Shown: positions 8,455-16,993 of the stretch, in pieces | How positions within the stretch are numbered: the stretch's first letter is position 1 | How the letters are laid out: every line of letters begins with the position of its first letter | Origin: Deltaproteobacteria bacterium HGW-Deltaproteobacteria-12 | GTDB taxonomy: Bacteria; Desulfobacterota; Syntrophia; Syntrophales; Smithellaceae | Assembly (NCBI GenBank): GCA_002840565.1 | Contig: PHBK01000029.1 | Location: 1 to 58,050 of the forward strand | Reading direction: 5' to 3' | DNA: 58,050 nt | Notes under the pieces: model-generated | Seen by the model: the letters and a program-made list of their open reading frames with translations, nothing else | What the model was told of the DNA's origin: nothing | Databases searched by the model: none | Position numbers and translations under genes: made by a program

Positions 8455-8685
8455 TTATTTCTTGGCGGCCGGAGCTGCTTTTTCTTCAACTTTCTTCTCT
8501 TCTGCTTTCTCGGCCTTCTTTGCTTTCTTTGCTTTCTTTGCTTTTGCCGGAGCAGCCTTTTCTTCAGCCTTCTTCTCTACTTTTGCGGGTTCTGCGGCGG
8601 CGGGTGCTGCGGCCTTTGTCTGGGCCATAACTGTGGTGGTGAATGCGAAAACCAATGCGACAACAAACAATACTAACTTCTTCAT
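8455..8685 (-). CDS. Small secreted Ala/Lys/Glu-rich protein
   Basis: The 76-residue product starts with a signal peptide (MKKLVLFVVALVFAF, cleavage likely after VMAQ or TVMA). The mature part is low-complexity Ala, Lys, Glu and Pro with repeated KKAKKAKKAEK, so no fold can be assigned. The frame runs upstream to 8763, but the ATG at 8685 has GGAGGA at the right distance and starts the signal peptide. A CCCTTAA/TTAAGGG dyad at 8723-8740 lies in the leader and could bind a regulator. Highly charged periplasmic linkers of this kind are common and not diagnostic. Confidence 0.62.
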   Translation of the reverse strand: MKKLVLFVVALVFAFTTTVMAQTKAAAPAAAEPAKVEKKAEEKAAPAKAKKAKKAKKAEKAEEKKVEEKAAPAAKK

Positions 8686-8774
8686 CTTAAATCCTCCTTC
8701 TAAATTTGTTTTTGTTAATACTACCCTTAATAATTTAAGGGACTCCACCTTATTCAACGTCAACTAGAAACTCT

Positions 8775-9161
8775 TTACTTTTTAACTGGTGCCGCTTTCC
8801 CGGGGAAAGTTTCTTTCTCTCCCGCTTTTTTAGGAATTATTTTGGCCACCCGGGAAGCCAGCAAGTTACCGTCTTTTTCTACATAAGCTATTTTCACTGC
8901 ATCATTGACAGCAATATTTTCTGTGGGCTTGTCGAGAACAAATTGCATGGTTTCCACATTATTTTTAACCGTGCGCTCAATCTTAATTGCCTTATCCGAA
9001 ATTTCGATAACTTTTCCGGTGGCATTCATTTTAGCAATTCTTACGGGGTTGGCCTTAACCTGACCGGCGGCAGTCGCAGGAGACAGCGGTTTATCGGCAG
9101 CAAAGGCAAGTGCTGATAATAAAAAGGCCACGCCGGTAATATATAAAAAAGCTTTCTTCAT
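8775..9161 (-). CDS. Small periplasmic protein with a predicted beta domain
   Basis: The 128-residue product has a clear signal peptide (MKKAFLYITGVAFLLSALAFA, cleaved before ADKP). The mature part alternates strand-like segments (NATGKVIEISDKAIKIERTV, then MQFVLD, DAVKIAYVEKDGNLLASRV), the look of a small OB-fold or DUF5666-like barrel, and ends in a Lys/Pro tail. GGAGG precedes the ATG. A near-consensus sigma-54 promoter stands 37-53 bases upstream, so it may be a target of an NtrC-type regulator such as the one at 5030. Function unknown. Confidence 0.6.
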   Translation of the reverse strand: MKKAFLYITGVAFLLSALAFAADKPLSPATAAGQVKANPVRIAKMNATGKVIEISDKAIKIERTVKNNVETMQFVLDKPTENIAVNDAVKIAYVEKDGNLLASRVAKIIPKKAGEKETFPGKAAPVKK

Positions 9162-9197
9162 TTGCCAGCCACCTCCGTATATTTCAGAGGGGGTTTT

Positions 9198-9214
9198 AGC
9201 AATGTGTATGCCAA
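9198..9214 (-). promoter_or_regulatory. Sigma-54 (-24/-12) promoter
   Basis: The minus strand reads TTGGCATACACATTGCT. GG and GC are ten bases apart and both half-sites fit the consensus TTGGCA...TTGCT. Transcription would start about 26 bases before the ATG of the periplasmic protein gene (9161). Confidence 0.72.
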
Positions 9215-9418
9215 TCCATAAATGTTTTTCACATTTTTGATGCCTTTGAAATTACTTGCTTTATTTTTTTCAGTATCTTTTATGGCCTCTTGCCCTGTCA
9301 GCAGAGGGGAATTATTCCCCACCTGATGGGAGATTATTCAACAGTCTCAGGTCATATTTGATAATTTTACTATATGCCGGGCTGGGCCCTGGTTGCAGCA
9401 TTTTTTTCTTGCAATGCC

Positions 9419-9492
9419 GGTTTGAGTATGCTAGCTACACATCAAACCATCGCTTTCTGTGTAAAATTGAGTGGGCTTTTGCCCACTTTTTT
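9419..9492 (+). promoter_or_regulatory. Structured leader with terminator upstream of rimP (possible attenuator)
   Basis: GGTTTGA (9419-9425) pairs with TCAAACC (9442-9448), and then GTGGGC-TTTT-GCCCAC followed by TTTTTT (9471-9492) forms an intrinsic terminator only 16 bases before the rimP start. No gene precedes it on the plus strand, so it probably controls read-through into the rimP-nusA-infB operon, as rimP leaders do in other bacteria. No clear promoter could be fixed in 9215-9418. Confidence 0.6.
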
Positions 9493-9507
9493 ATTTTCTG
9501 AGCCATT

Positions 9508-9978
9508 ATGTTTGATGATTTAAAGGAAAAAGTGAGACAGCTTGCCGGTCCGGTTGCGGCCGCGGAAGGAATGGACTTGATCCATGTGGAATGCTTTAAA
9601 ATGCAGGCGCGGTGGATTATTCGACTCTATTTAGATAAGGAAAGCGGCGTTACACTTGATGACTGCGCGGCAGTTAGCAATCAGCTGGGAGATGTCTTTG
9701 ATATCAATGACCTGGTCGATAGTCAATACACGCTGGAGGTTTCTTCTCCGGGTTTAGACAGGCCGATATCGCGGGATCAGGATTTCGTTAAATATCGGGG
9801 CTCTCGGGTAAACATCAAGACGATTGCAAAAATAGACGGGGTTAAGCATTTTCATGGTCACCTCGTCGATTTTACAGAAGAAAACGGCAGGAAAGAGATT
9901 GTTGTTGAAGTTTCCGGTAAAAAATACCGGATTCCTAAAACCGAAATTATTAAAGCTAATCTGGCTGATAACGGATAA
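9508..9978 (+). CDS. rimP: Ribosome maturation factor RimP
   Basis: The 156-residue protein matches RimP in length and in its landmark run near residues 70-95: YTLEVSSPGLDRPISRDQDF, preceded by DDCAAVSNQLGDVFD. RimP binds the free 30S subunit and helps pseudoknot formation and late assembly of the small subunit in the cytoplasm. It is the first gene of the rimP-nusA-infB cluster. The ATG follows the terminator-like hairpin by only 16 bases and has no good Shine-Dalgarno sequence, so its translation may depend on leader folding. Confidence 0.95.
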   Translation: MFDDLKEKVRQLAGPVAAAEGMDLIHVECFKMQARWIIRLYLDKESGVTLDDCAAVSNQLGDVFDINDLVDSQYTLEVSSPGLDRPISRDQDFVKYRGSRVNIKTIAKIDGVKHFHGHLVDFTEENGRKEIVVEVSGKKYRIPKTEIIKANLADNG

Positions 9979-10075
9979 ATAATTTGCTGTGGGTTTTGTT
10001 GGTTGCTTTCGGGATTAATGCCGGCAGGCTGAAAATTTTTGTTATCTCAGCGAGGAAAGAGGGAGGAATTTGTAA

Positions 10076-11335
10076 ATGCTACCAGAACTTAAACGTCTGA
10101 TCGAGCAGATGGGTAAGGACAGAGGTATAGATAAGCAGATCATTACCGAAGCTCTTGAGGCGGCGATGCTTACGGCGGCGCGCAAAAAATTAGGGCAACA
10201 CGTTGATCTCGAAGCTCATTATAATGATGAGGCGGGAGAAATTGAAGTTTTTCAGTTTAAGAAGGTCGTCGATAAGGTGCTTGATCACGAAACACAAATC
10301 GAGAAAGAAGAAGCAAAAAGGACTCTTGATGAGGACGCTGAATTCGGTGACAGCTTAGGAATGAAAATCGAAACAAGCTCCTTTGGCCGGATTGCGGTGC
10401 AAATGGCCAAGCAAATTATTATTCAACGCGTTAAAGATGCGGAACGCGATAATATTTATGAAGAATATAAAGACAGAAAAGGTGAACTGGTCAATGGTTT
10501 TGTGCAAAGATTTGAAGGAGGCAGCATTATTGTAAACCTGGGACGCGCGGAAGGGGTGTTGCCCCCGATAGAGCAGATTCATCGCGAAACATATAAACGT
10601 GGCGAAAGAATCCGGTCTTATATTGTTGATGTAAAAAAGAATTCCAAAGGATCGCAGATTCTTTTATCGCGCACCCATCCCTCCTTCCTAAAGGCACTTT
10701 TTGAAGTAGAAGTTCCCGAAATTTCTGAAGGATTGATTGATATTGTCAGCGTGGTCAGGGAGCCGGGGAAACGCGGTAAAATATCAGTTAAGGCCAAGGA
10801 CAAAGATATTGATCCGGTTGGCGCCTGTGTAGGTATGAGAGGTTCACGTGTCCAGAGTGTCGTTCAGGAATTGCGCGGTGAAAAAATAGATATTATTCCT
10901 TACACGGAAGATGCGGCTAAATACGTGAGCAGTGCGTTATCTCCGGCCAAAGTTAACCGCGTTTTTATCGACGATGAAAACCGGACAATGACAGTAATCG
11001 TGCCTGATGATCAACTTTCTCTGGCCATAGGTAAAAACGGGCAAAACGTCCGTCTGGCCGTCAAGTTGACCGGGTGGAAAATTGATATGAAAAGCGAAAC
11101 AATGGCTGCCGCCAAAGATGAGGAAGGTCATCAAGCTTTGGAGGAAATCGCCGGTATTGGGCCGGCTATGGCCGAAAAGATATTCAGTAAAGGAATTAAA
11201 AGCATTACAATGCTTGCTGCCGCTGAACCGGAAATGCTGTCTGCAATTCCGGGGGTGGGCGAAACAACCGCAAAGCAGTGGATTGAAGATGCCGGAAAAC
11301 TATTAGATAAAGAGGCAAACAGCAAGAGAACTTAA
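10076..11335 (+). CDS. nusA: Transcription termination/antitermination factor NusA
   Basis: The 419-residue protein has the NusA N-terminal RNA polymerase-binding domain (1-130), an S1 domain near 135-200 ([20 protein letters not shown]), two KH domains ([18 protein letters not shown] and [16 protein letters not shown]) and a C-terminal helix-hairpin-helix part ([13 protein letters not shown] and [14 protein letters not shown]). NusA binds RNA polymerase and nascent RNA and controls pausing, termination and antitermination. GGGAGG lies just before the ATG. It sits between rimP and infB, the usual order, and in other bacteria it feeds back on its own operon. Confidence 0.97.
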   Translation: MLPELKRLIEQMGKDRGIDKQIITEALEAAMLTAARKKLGQHVDLEAHYNDEAGEIEVFQFKKVVDKVLDHETQIEKEEAKRTLDEDAEFGDSLGMKIETSSFGRIAVQMAKQIIIQRVKDAERDNIYEEYKDRKGELVNGFVQRFEGGSIIVNLGRAEGVLPPIEQIHRETYKRGERIRSYIVDVKKNSKGSQILLSRTHPSFLKALFEVEVPEISEGLIDIVSVVREPGKRGKISVKAKDKDIDPVGACVGMRGSRVQSVVQELRGEKIDIIPYTEDAAKYVSSALSPAKVNRVFIDDENRTMTVIVPDDQLSLAIGKNGQNVRLAVKLTGWKIDMKSETMAAAKDEEGHQALEEIAGIGPAMAEKIFSKGIKSITMLAAAEPEMLSAIPGVGETTAKQWIEDAGKLLDKEANSKRT

Positions 11336-11375
11336 GGCTTCAGTAGGGAGAAATTTAATTTTGGGAGTTTCGAGC

Positions 11376-13961
11376 ATGCCTAAAAAGCGGGTTTATGAGT
11401 TGGCCAAAGAACTGGGCCTCGAAAATAAGGATCTGATCACCCATCTGGAAAGACTTGGCATTATAGTCAAATCACATTCCAGTTCTTTAGAAGATGATGA
11501 GGTGGAAAGAATAAAGAAAGAATTGCTGGCCAAAGAACCAAGGCAAGTTGTAGAGCAGAGAATAAAATCCACTGTTATTCGCCGGCGTGCTGTGCGTGCT
11601 CCGCTGGAAGAAGTTCCCGACTCGGAAGAAAAAGAGATAAAGACCGAGATAAAGGAGGAACAGCTCCTCGAAGAGAAAAAAGAACCATTGCCGGCAGTGA
11701 CGGCTGATGCCGAAGTTGCTGCTGCGGAGGCAGTTAAAGTTGTGCCCGGGAAGGAAGCTCGGGGACAGGAAGCAAAAGCGGAGAAAGCTGAAGAGAAGAC
11801 TGAAGCAAAGATTGAAGCCGGGATTAAAGTACCCGTCATAGAGAAGCCAAAGCCCCAGATTATTCCTGTACGGCCTCCGATAATTTCTCAACATAAGATT
11901 ACAAGAGCCGAGCCTAAAAAAGAAATTCCATCGAAACCCATTTTGAAGCCGGGCGAGAAAGCCGAAATTCCGTCTGCGGAAAAACCAATCAAAAGGGAAT
12001 TCGAAAAGCCAAAGAAAAAGGGCAAGGTGCCGGTAGAAGTGCTGATTGAAGAGGATAAAGAAGCGCCCCGCCGTAAAGTTTTAGAGAAAAAAATAGAAAA
12101 GAAATTACGCAAGCAGGATGAAGACAGAGAAGTAATTTTTGCCAAATGGCGGGATGATAAAAAAGTAGCTCCCGTCAAAATGAAGAAAACCGAAATTACC
12201 GTGCCCAAAGCCATTAAACGGCGCATTAAGATTGGCGATACGATTTCCGTTGGAGATTTGGCCAAAAGGATGGGCGTCAAGGCCAGTGAAATCATAAATA
12301 AATTGATGGCGATGGGTGTCATGGCCACAATCAATCAGTCGATCGATTATGATATTGCCATACTGATTGCCAGTGAATTTAATTTTCAAGTCGAACAAAC
12401 GGAAGCCGAGTTTGACGAATCCTTTCTCAACACTAAAATCGCCCCGGAGAGCCTCAAGCCCCGTGCTCCTGTTGTAACAATAATGGGGCACGTCGATCAC
12501 GGGAAAACGTCTCTTTTGGATGCTATCCGTCAAACCAATGTGATTGCCGGTGAAGCCGGCGGCATCACCCAGGCTATCGGCGCCTATCATGTCAATATTA
12601 ACAGCCGGGATATAGTTTTTCTGGACACTCCAGGTCACGAAGCATTCACCGCCATGCGCGCCCGCGGCGCACAGGTAACCGATATTGTTGTTCTTGTTGT
12701 CGCTGCCGATGATGGTGTGATGGGGCAGACAGTGGAAGCCATTAACCATTCCAAAGTTGCCGGAGTGCCTATTATTGTAGCCATCAATAAAATAGACAAG
12801 CCGGGCGCCGAGCCGGAAAAGATTAAGCAGGCCCTGACGGAACACAACTTATTATCCGAACAATGGGGCGGTGATACGATTTTCTGTGAAGTTTCTGCCA
12901 AGAAGAAGATCGGGATCGAGGGCCTGTTGGAGATGATTTTATTGCAGGCAGACGTTTTAGAGCTGAAAGCTGATCCTGATCGTTCCGCCCGCGGGATCAT
13001 CATTGAAGCTAAATTGGATCGTGGTCGCGGTCCCGTGGCGACTGTTCTGATTCAGCAAGGCACTTTGCGCGAAGGGGATGCCTTTGTGTCGAAAACGGAA
13101 TCCGGACGTGTACGGGCGATGAATAATGACCAGGGGCGGCGCGTTAAAGAAGCCAAGCCGTCGACACCGGTTGAAGTTATCGGTTTTTCTAATGTTCCCC
13201 AGACAGGGGCGGAATTTTTTGTCGTTGAGGACGAAAAGAAAGCGCGTAATATCGCTGATTACTGGTCAAGAAAAGCAAGGGAAAAAGAACTTTCCGCTTC
13301 TTCCAAAATTACATTGGAACAATTATATCAGAAGATAAAGGAAGGTGTGAAAGACTTCAATGTAATCATTAAGGCTGACGTGCAAGGATCGATTGAAGCC
13401 ATTTCCGACGCGTTACACAAGCTATCGACAGAAGATGTTCGCATGAAACTAATTCATAGTTCCACCGGTGCCATCAGTGAAACAGACATCATGCTGGCTT
13501 CCGCTGCCAATGCCATCATCATCGGATTTAATGTTCGTCCTGATGCCCGCGTGGTTGAAATTGCCCAGCAGGAGGGTGTGGAGATAAAGCTTTATAACAT
13601 TATCTACAATGTTATTGCCGATGTGCGGGCGGCAATGGAAGGATTGCTGGAGCCTGAATACAAGGAAGTTGTGCTGGGTCGCGCCGAAGTTCGCGAAACA
13701 TTTAAAGTGCCGAAAGTGGGCACTATTGCCGGCTGTTATGTTATCGACGGCAAAATTACCCGTAGCGCCAGCCTCAAGCTGGTTCGTGACAGCATCGTGA
13801 TTTTCGATGGTAAAATCCTGTCTCTGAGGCGTTTTAAGGACGATGCGAAAGAAGTTCAGGCCGGTTTCGAGTGCGGAATTGGCATTGAAGGCTTTAATGA
13901 TATCCATGTAGGTGATATTATTGAAGCTTATACGACAGAAAAACTGGAACGAAAGCTCTAA
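11376..13961 (+). CDS. infB: Translation initiation factor IF-2
   Basis: The 861-residue GTPase begins with the IF2-N domain ([17 protein letters not shown]), then a long charged Glu/Lys/Pro linker to about residue 275, a second IF2-N-like segment ([20 protein letters not shown]), and the GTP-binding domain from about 365 with [20 protein letters not shown] and NKIDKPG. The beta-barrel and C-terminal initiator-tRNA-binding domains follow. It brings fMet-tRNA to the 30S subunit. I start at the ATG 11376, which has GGGAG eight bases upstream; a TTG at 11361 is in frame. It is followed six bases later by the YlxP-like gene. Confidence 0.97.
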   Translation: MPKKRVYELAKELGLENKDLITHLERLGIIVKSHSSSLEDDEVERIKKELLAKEPRQVVEQRIKSTVIRRRAVRAPLEEVPDSEEKEIKTEIKEEQLLEEKKEPLPAVTADAEVAAAEAVKVVPGKEARGQEAKAEKAEEKTEAKIEAGIKVPVIEKPKPQIIPVRPPIISQHKITRAEPKKEIPSKPILKPGEKAEIPSAEKPIKREFEKPKKKGKVPVEVLIEEDKEAPRRKVLEKKIEKKLRKQDEDREVIFAKWRDDKKVAPVKMKKTEITVPKAIKRRIKIGDTISVGDLAKRMGVKASEIINKLMAMGVMATINQSIDYDIAILIASEFNFQVEQTEAEFDESFLNTKIAPESLKPRAPVVTIMGHVDHGKTSLLDAIRQTNVIAGEAGGITQAIGAYHVNINSRDIVFLDTPGHEAFTAMRARGAQVTDIVVLVVAADDGVMGQTVEAINHSKVAGVPIIVAINKIDKPGAEPEKIKQALTEHNLLSEQWGGDTIFCEVSAKKKIGIEGLLEMILLQADVLELKADPDRSARGIIIEAKLDRGRGPVATVLIQQGTLREGDAFVSKTESGRVRAMNNDQGRRVKEAKPSTPVEVIGFSNVPQTGAEFFVVEDEKKARNIADYWSRKAREKELSASSKITLEQLYQKIKEGVKDFNVIIKADVQGSIEAISDALHKLSTEDVRMKLIHSSTGAISETDIMLASAANAIIIGFNVRPDARVVEIAQQEGVEIKLYNIIYNVIADVRAAMEGLLEPEYKEVVLGRAEVRETFKVPKVGTIAGCYVIDGKITRSASLKLVRDSIVIFDGKILSLRRFKDDAKEVQAGFECGIGIEGFNDIHVGDIIEAYTTEKLERKL

Positions 13962-13966
13962 GGCGC

Positions 13967-14305
13967 ATGGTTATCGGTTACGGAACAATCCAGCTAAGGA
14001 TTCCGGAAAGTGGTTCTTTGAAAGAAAAAAGAAGTATTTTGAGCAAAATCATTAAGCGCACGCAAAACGAGTTTAACGTTTCGATTGCAGAAATTGGCCA
14101 TCTGGACAATCATAAATTGGCGCAAATCAGTTTTGCCCTGGTGGGCAATGATTCGCGATATATTAACGGTAAAGTTGATCATCTGCTCAAGTTTGTTGAT
14201 GATATGCGGGCCGCGGAAATGTTGAACAGTAAAATTGAAATTATGGTTGTTTCTGATTTTCTCGAGGCAACTGATGAGAATACGGGCAAGTACGATGAAC
14301 TTTAA
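13967..14305 (+). CDS. ylxP: DUF503 (YlxP-like) protein
   Basis: The 112-residue protein matches the DUF503/YlxP family, small alpha/beta proteins usually coded between infB and rbfA. Recognisable parts are SLKEKRSILSKIIKRTQNEF near the N-terminus, then SIAEIGHLDNHKLAQISFAL. Role is not settled; position and co-occurrence suggest ribosome assembly or RNA binding. Its last codons overlap the start of rbfA. Confidence 0.88.
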   Translation: MVIGYGTIQLRIPESGSLKEKRSILSKIIKRTQNEFNVSIAEIGHLDNHKLAQISFALVGNDSRYINGKVDHLLKFVDDMRAAEMLNSKIEIMVVSDFLEATDENTGKYDEL

Positions 14306-14666
14306 AAGAGCAGACAGGGTGGCCGAGCTGATTATGACCGAGACGTCTGATATAATATTCAAGCAGGTCCGGGATCCGCGTGTGCAAACAGTCACTATTA
14401 CCTCGGTGAAAGTTACCGACGATTTGCGTAATGCCAAGATTTTTTTTGTGGAAATGGGGAAAGACGATTGTTCGCCGGAAATGAAGGCGGGGTTGGAGAA
14501 GGCCACCAGTTTTGTTCGCCGTGAACTCGGCAAAAGATTGCAGTTGCGATTTGTTCCCGAAATCATGTTTGTTCATGATCAGTCCTTTGGGTATGGTAAC
14601 CGGATCGATAAACTTCTGGCCGACATCGCCAGGCAGGGAAAAGAAGATGATAACAGAGATTATTGA
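14295..14666 (+). CDS. rbfA: Ribosome-binding factor A
   Basis: The 123-residue protein has the single KH-like fold of RbfA with DPRVQTVTITSVKVTDDLRN, AKIFFVEMG and a C-terminal LRFVPEIMFVHDQS. RbfA binds the 30S subunit and helps process the 5' end of 16S rRNA. The ATG at 14295 overlaps the end of ylxP; an upstream ATG at 14235 would add residues that read through ylxP and fit no RbfA. The end overlaps nrnA by 20 bases, so the three genes are translationally linked. Confidence 0.94.
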   Translation: MNFKRADRVAELIMTETSDIIFKQVRDPRVQTVTITSVKVTDDLRNAKIFFVEMGKDDCSPEMKAGLEKATSFVRRELGKRLQLRFVPEIMFVHDQSFGYGNRIDKLLADIARQGKEDDNRDY

Positions 14667-15597
14667 AGCCATAAATGAAGGCTGTAATTTTCTTATAACC
14701 TCCCATATTCGGCTGGACGGAGATGCTCTAGGCTCGGAGCTTGCTCTTTTTCTCCTGCTCCAGGACCTGGGGAAAAGAGTCGTTGTCTATAATCAGGATA
14801 CTACCCCGGAACATTACCGGTTTTTGCCGGCGGCAAAGAACATTGTTCAGGAACCGGGCGACGTAGAACAATATGATGTAGCTTTTGTGCTTGATTGCAG
14901 TGAACTGACGCGTGTCGGTGACCAGTTTGCGAAAATTGGTAAAATAAAGAAACTGATTAATATTGATCACCATATTTCCAACGGCGGTTTTTGTGAAGTA
15001 AGATTGATTGATGCTCAGGCCAGTTCAACAGGTGAACTGATTTTCCGTCTGATGAGCAAAATGAGCGTCAAAATCACCAAGGATATCAGTACGAATCTCT
15101 ATGCGGCGATTCTTACAGATACAGGAGGGTTTCGATACTCCAACACAAATCAGGAAGCCCTGCGCGCAGCGGGGGTATTGGTGGAAAAAGGGGCTGATCC
15201 ACAGTGGATTTCGGAAAATATTTACGAAAGTGATCCTCCGGCCAAATTAAAACTGCTGGCCAGAGCAATGGAAACATTATCTCTGGATCTGAAGATGAAA
15301 ATAGGTTCGCTCGTTGTGACCCGGAAAATGCTCCAGGAAACAGGAGCATCAATGGATCATACGGATGGATTTGTTGATATTCCCCGTGCCGTGCAGGGCA
15401 TTGAAATATCCGTGCTTTATACCCAGTTGAACAATAATTGTTTTAAGCTCAGCTTACGTTCCAAGGGTAAAGTCAACGTAGAAAAAATAGCGGCTAAGTT
15501 TGGCGGCGGCGGTCACATTAATGCTGCTGCCTGCCGAGTTGAAGGTGATATTGAGTCAATTAAATTGAAGATCAGGGAAGCGGTTAAGGAATTGTAA
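14647..15597 (+). CDS. nrnA: DHH/DHHA1 phosphoesterase (NrnA-like oligoribonuclease/pAp phosphatase)
   Basis: The 316-residue protein has the DHH family motifs: ITSHIRLDGDALGSELAL, DCSE, INIDHHISN, and the DHHA1 end FGGGGHINAAACR. NrnA enzymes degrade short oligoribonucleotides and dephosphorylate 3'-phosphoadenosine 5'-phosphate, using two manganese ions held by the Asp and His residues. The gene is embedded between rbfA and truB, the standard place in this operon. The ATG at 14647 was chosen over 14512 because the product then begins with the family's first helix. Confidence 0.93.
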   Translation: MITEIIEAINEGCNFLITSHIRLDGDALGSELALFLLLQDLGKRVVVYNQDTTPEHYRFLPAAKNIVQEPGDVEQYDVAFVLDCSELTRVGDQFAKIGKIKKLINIDHHISNGGFCEVRLIDAQASSTGELIFRLMSKMSVKITKDISTNLYAAILTDTGGFRYSNTNQEALRAAGVLVEKGADPQWISENIYESDPPAKLKLLARAMETLSLDLKMKIGSLVVTRKMLQETGASMDHTDGFVDIPRAVQGIEISVLYTQLNNNCFKLSLRSKGKVNVEKIAAKFGGGGHINAAACRVEGDIESIKLKIREAVKEL

Positions 15598-15603
15598 TTG
15601 TCT

Positions 15604-16545
15604 ATGAACGGAGTCGTTATTATCGATAAACCGGCCGGCATGACATCACATGATGTTGTCAGCCAGGTAAAAAAAATATTGGGCGCCAAAAAAGCCGGCC
15701 ATACGGGAACTCTCGATCCAATGGCTACGGGAGTGCTTCCTGTCTGTCTTAACGAAGCGACAAAATTGGCCAGATTCCTGTCGGATGACAATAAGGAATA
15801 TTTGGCAACAATGTTGCTCGGTGTGCAAACAGACACTTTAGATACGGAAGGCGAAATTACCGGCCGGTCTGACAAGGTGGTATCGGTCGAAGAAATTAAG
15901 GCAGCTTTATCCCGCATGGTGGGGATAATTAAGCAGGTACCGCCGGCATATTCGGCAGTCAAATATTGCGGAGAGCCTTTATACAAACTGGCCCGCAGGG
16001 GGATTGTTGTAGAGACGGCGCCGCGGGAAGTAGAAATACAATACATTATTGTTGAGGATATTACTTATCCCCGGGTCACTTTTCGTGTTGCCTGTTCCAA
16101 GGGAACATATATCCGAACTTTATGTGCCGATGTTGGTGATCTGCTCGGTTGCGGGGCCTGTTTATGCAGCCTGCGCAGGCTGCGGAGCGGATTTTTTTCG
16201 GTCGATATGGCTATCCCCCTGGAAAATAGTTTTCCCCGGGAAAAGAAAGAGGAACTCCTGGGAAAAATGTTGCCGCTGGGAAATCTGCTGCCTTTGTTGA
16301 CGGCGATTGAAATTGAAGATGGTTTTGCCGCCCGGCTGCGTGATGGATTTCAGCCTTCCGTGGAGGCAATTAAGTCTCATGTTCCTCCTTTTCTCGAAAT
16401 GGGAGATATGATAAAATTCGTCAGTCGCAGCGGCTGTCTGGTTGCTATTGCCGAAATGGTGACACCGGTAAGTAATTTTTCGGAAATTGACGAAAGATGC
16501 CAGGCCGCCAGGATTGTGCGAGTTTTCAACAATGTACAAAATTAA
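15604..16545 (+). CDS. truB: tRNA pseudouridine-55 synthase
   Basis: The 313-residue protein begins NGVVIIDKPAGMTSHDVV and has the catalytic motif HTGTLDPMATGVLP, whose Asp attacks the uridine at position 55 of tRNA. RFLSDDNKEYLATMLLGVQT, QVPPAYSAVK and KGTYIRTLCADVG, all family signatures, follow. A small C-terminal domain of about 70 residues is present. I take the ATG at 15604; a TTG two codons earlier is also in frame. It is followed by rpsO, as in many bacteria. Confidence 0.95.
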   Translation: MNGVVIIDKPAGMTSHDVVSQVKKILGAKKAGHTGTLDPMATGVLPVCLNEATKLARFLSDDNKEYLATMLLGVQTDTLDTEGEITGRSDKVVSVEEIKAALSRMVGIIKQVPPAYSAVKYCGEPLYKLARRGIVVETAPREVEIQYIIVEDITYPRVTFRVACSKGTYIRTLCADVGDLLGCGACLCSLRRLRSGFFSVDMAIPLENSFPREKKEELLGKMLPLGNLLPLLTAIEIEDGFAARLRDGFQPSVEAIKSHVPPFLEMGDMIKFVSRSGCLVAIAEMVTPVSNFSEIDERCQAARIVRVFNNVQN

Positions 16546-16591
16546 TAAATATTATGATAACAAGGAATGAATTAATAGGGAGGGAAAAAGC

Positions 16592-16858
16592 GTGTTAACT
16601 ACTGAAAAAAGAACATTAATTATTGGGGAATACCGGCTTCATGAAAAAGATACGGGATCTCCGGAAGTCCAGATTGCCCTGCTGAGCGCCAGGATAGAAT
16701 ATCTGACCGATCATTTTAAGTCGCATAAAAAGGATCATCATTCCCGTCGCGGCCTTTTGAAACTCGTTGGTCAGAGAAGAAGACTTCTTAATTACGTTAA
16801 AGATAATGATGTTGAGCGATACAGAACCATAATTAAACGTCTGGGACTCAGAAAGTAG
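16592..16858 (+). CDS. rpsO: Ribosomal protein uS15
   Basis: The 88-residue protein is full length for uS15, with [35 protein letters not shown] and [13 protein letters not shown]. It binds 16S rRNA in the central domain and is an early assembly protein. The start is GTG with GGGAGG upstream. The gene is separated from pnp by a 135-base spacer that folds into a long stem, an arrangement known from E. coli, where the spacer is cut by RNase III. Confidence 0.96.
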   Translation: MLTTEKRTLIIGEYRLHEKDTGSPEVQIALLSARIEYLTDHFKSHKKDHHSRRGLLKLVGQRRRLLNYVKDNDVERYRTIIKRLGLRK

Positions 16859-16867
16859 GAAATATTC

Positions 16868-16948
16868 AAGGGCGGAAGGCAAGAGCTGATTCCATCGGCT
16901 GCCGGCAGTTGGTCTGCCGGCAGCAGTCGGCTATTGCATTTCGCCCTT
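16868..16948 (+). promoter_or_regulatory. rpsO-pnp intercistronic stem-loop
   Basis: The outer arms AAGGGCG (16868) and CGCCCTT (to 16948) enclose two copies of the palindrome CTGCCGGCAG (16899-16908 and 16914-16923). Such a stem in the pnp leader is the place where, in E. coli, RNase III cuts and PNPase represses its own synthesis. The same control here is an inference. Confidence 0.55.
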
Positions 16949-16993
16949 AAATATCTGATTGCCGGTACATACGAGGAAAATGGAGGATAATAA

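Noticed and set aside
9241..9470. Possible tRNA upstream of rimP, as in E. coli metY
   Set aside because: No cloverleaf, T-loop or acceptor stem could be found.
12105..12845. 246-codon minus-strand frame inside infB
   Set aside because: Antisense shadow; infB motifs are continuous on the plus strand.
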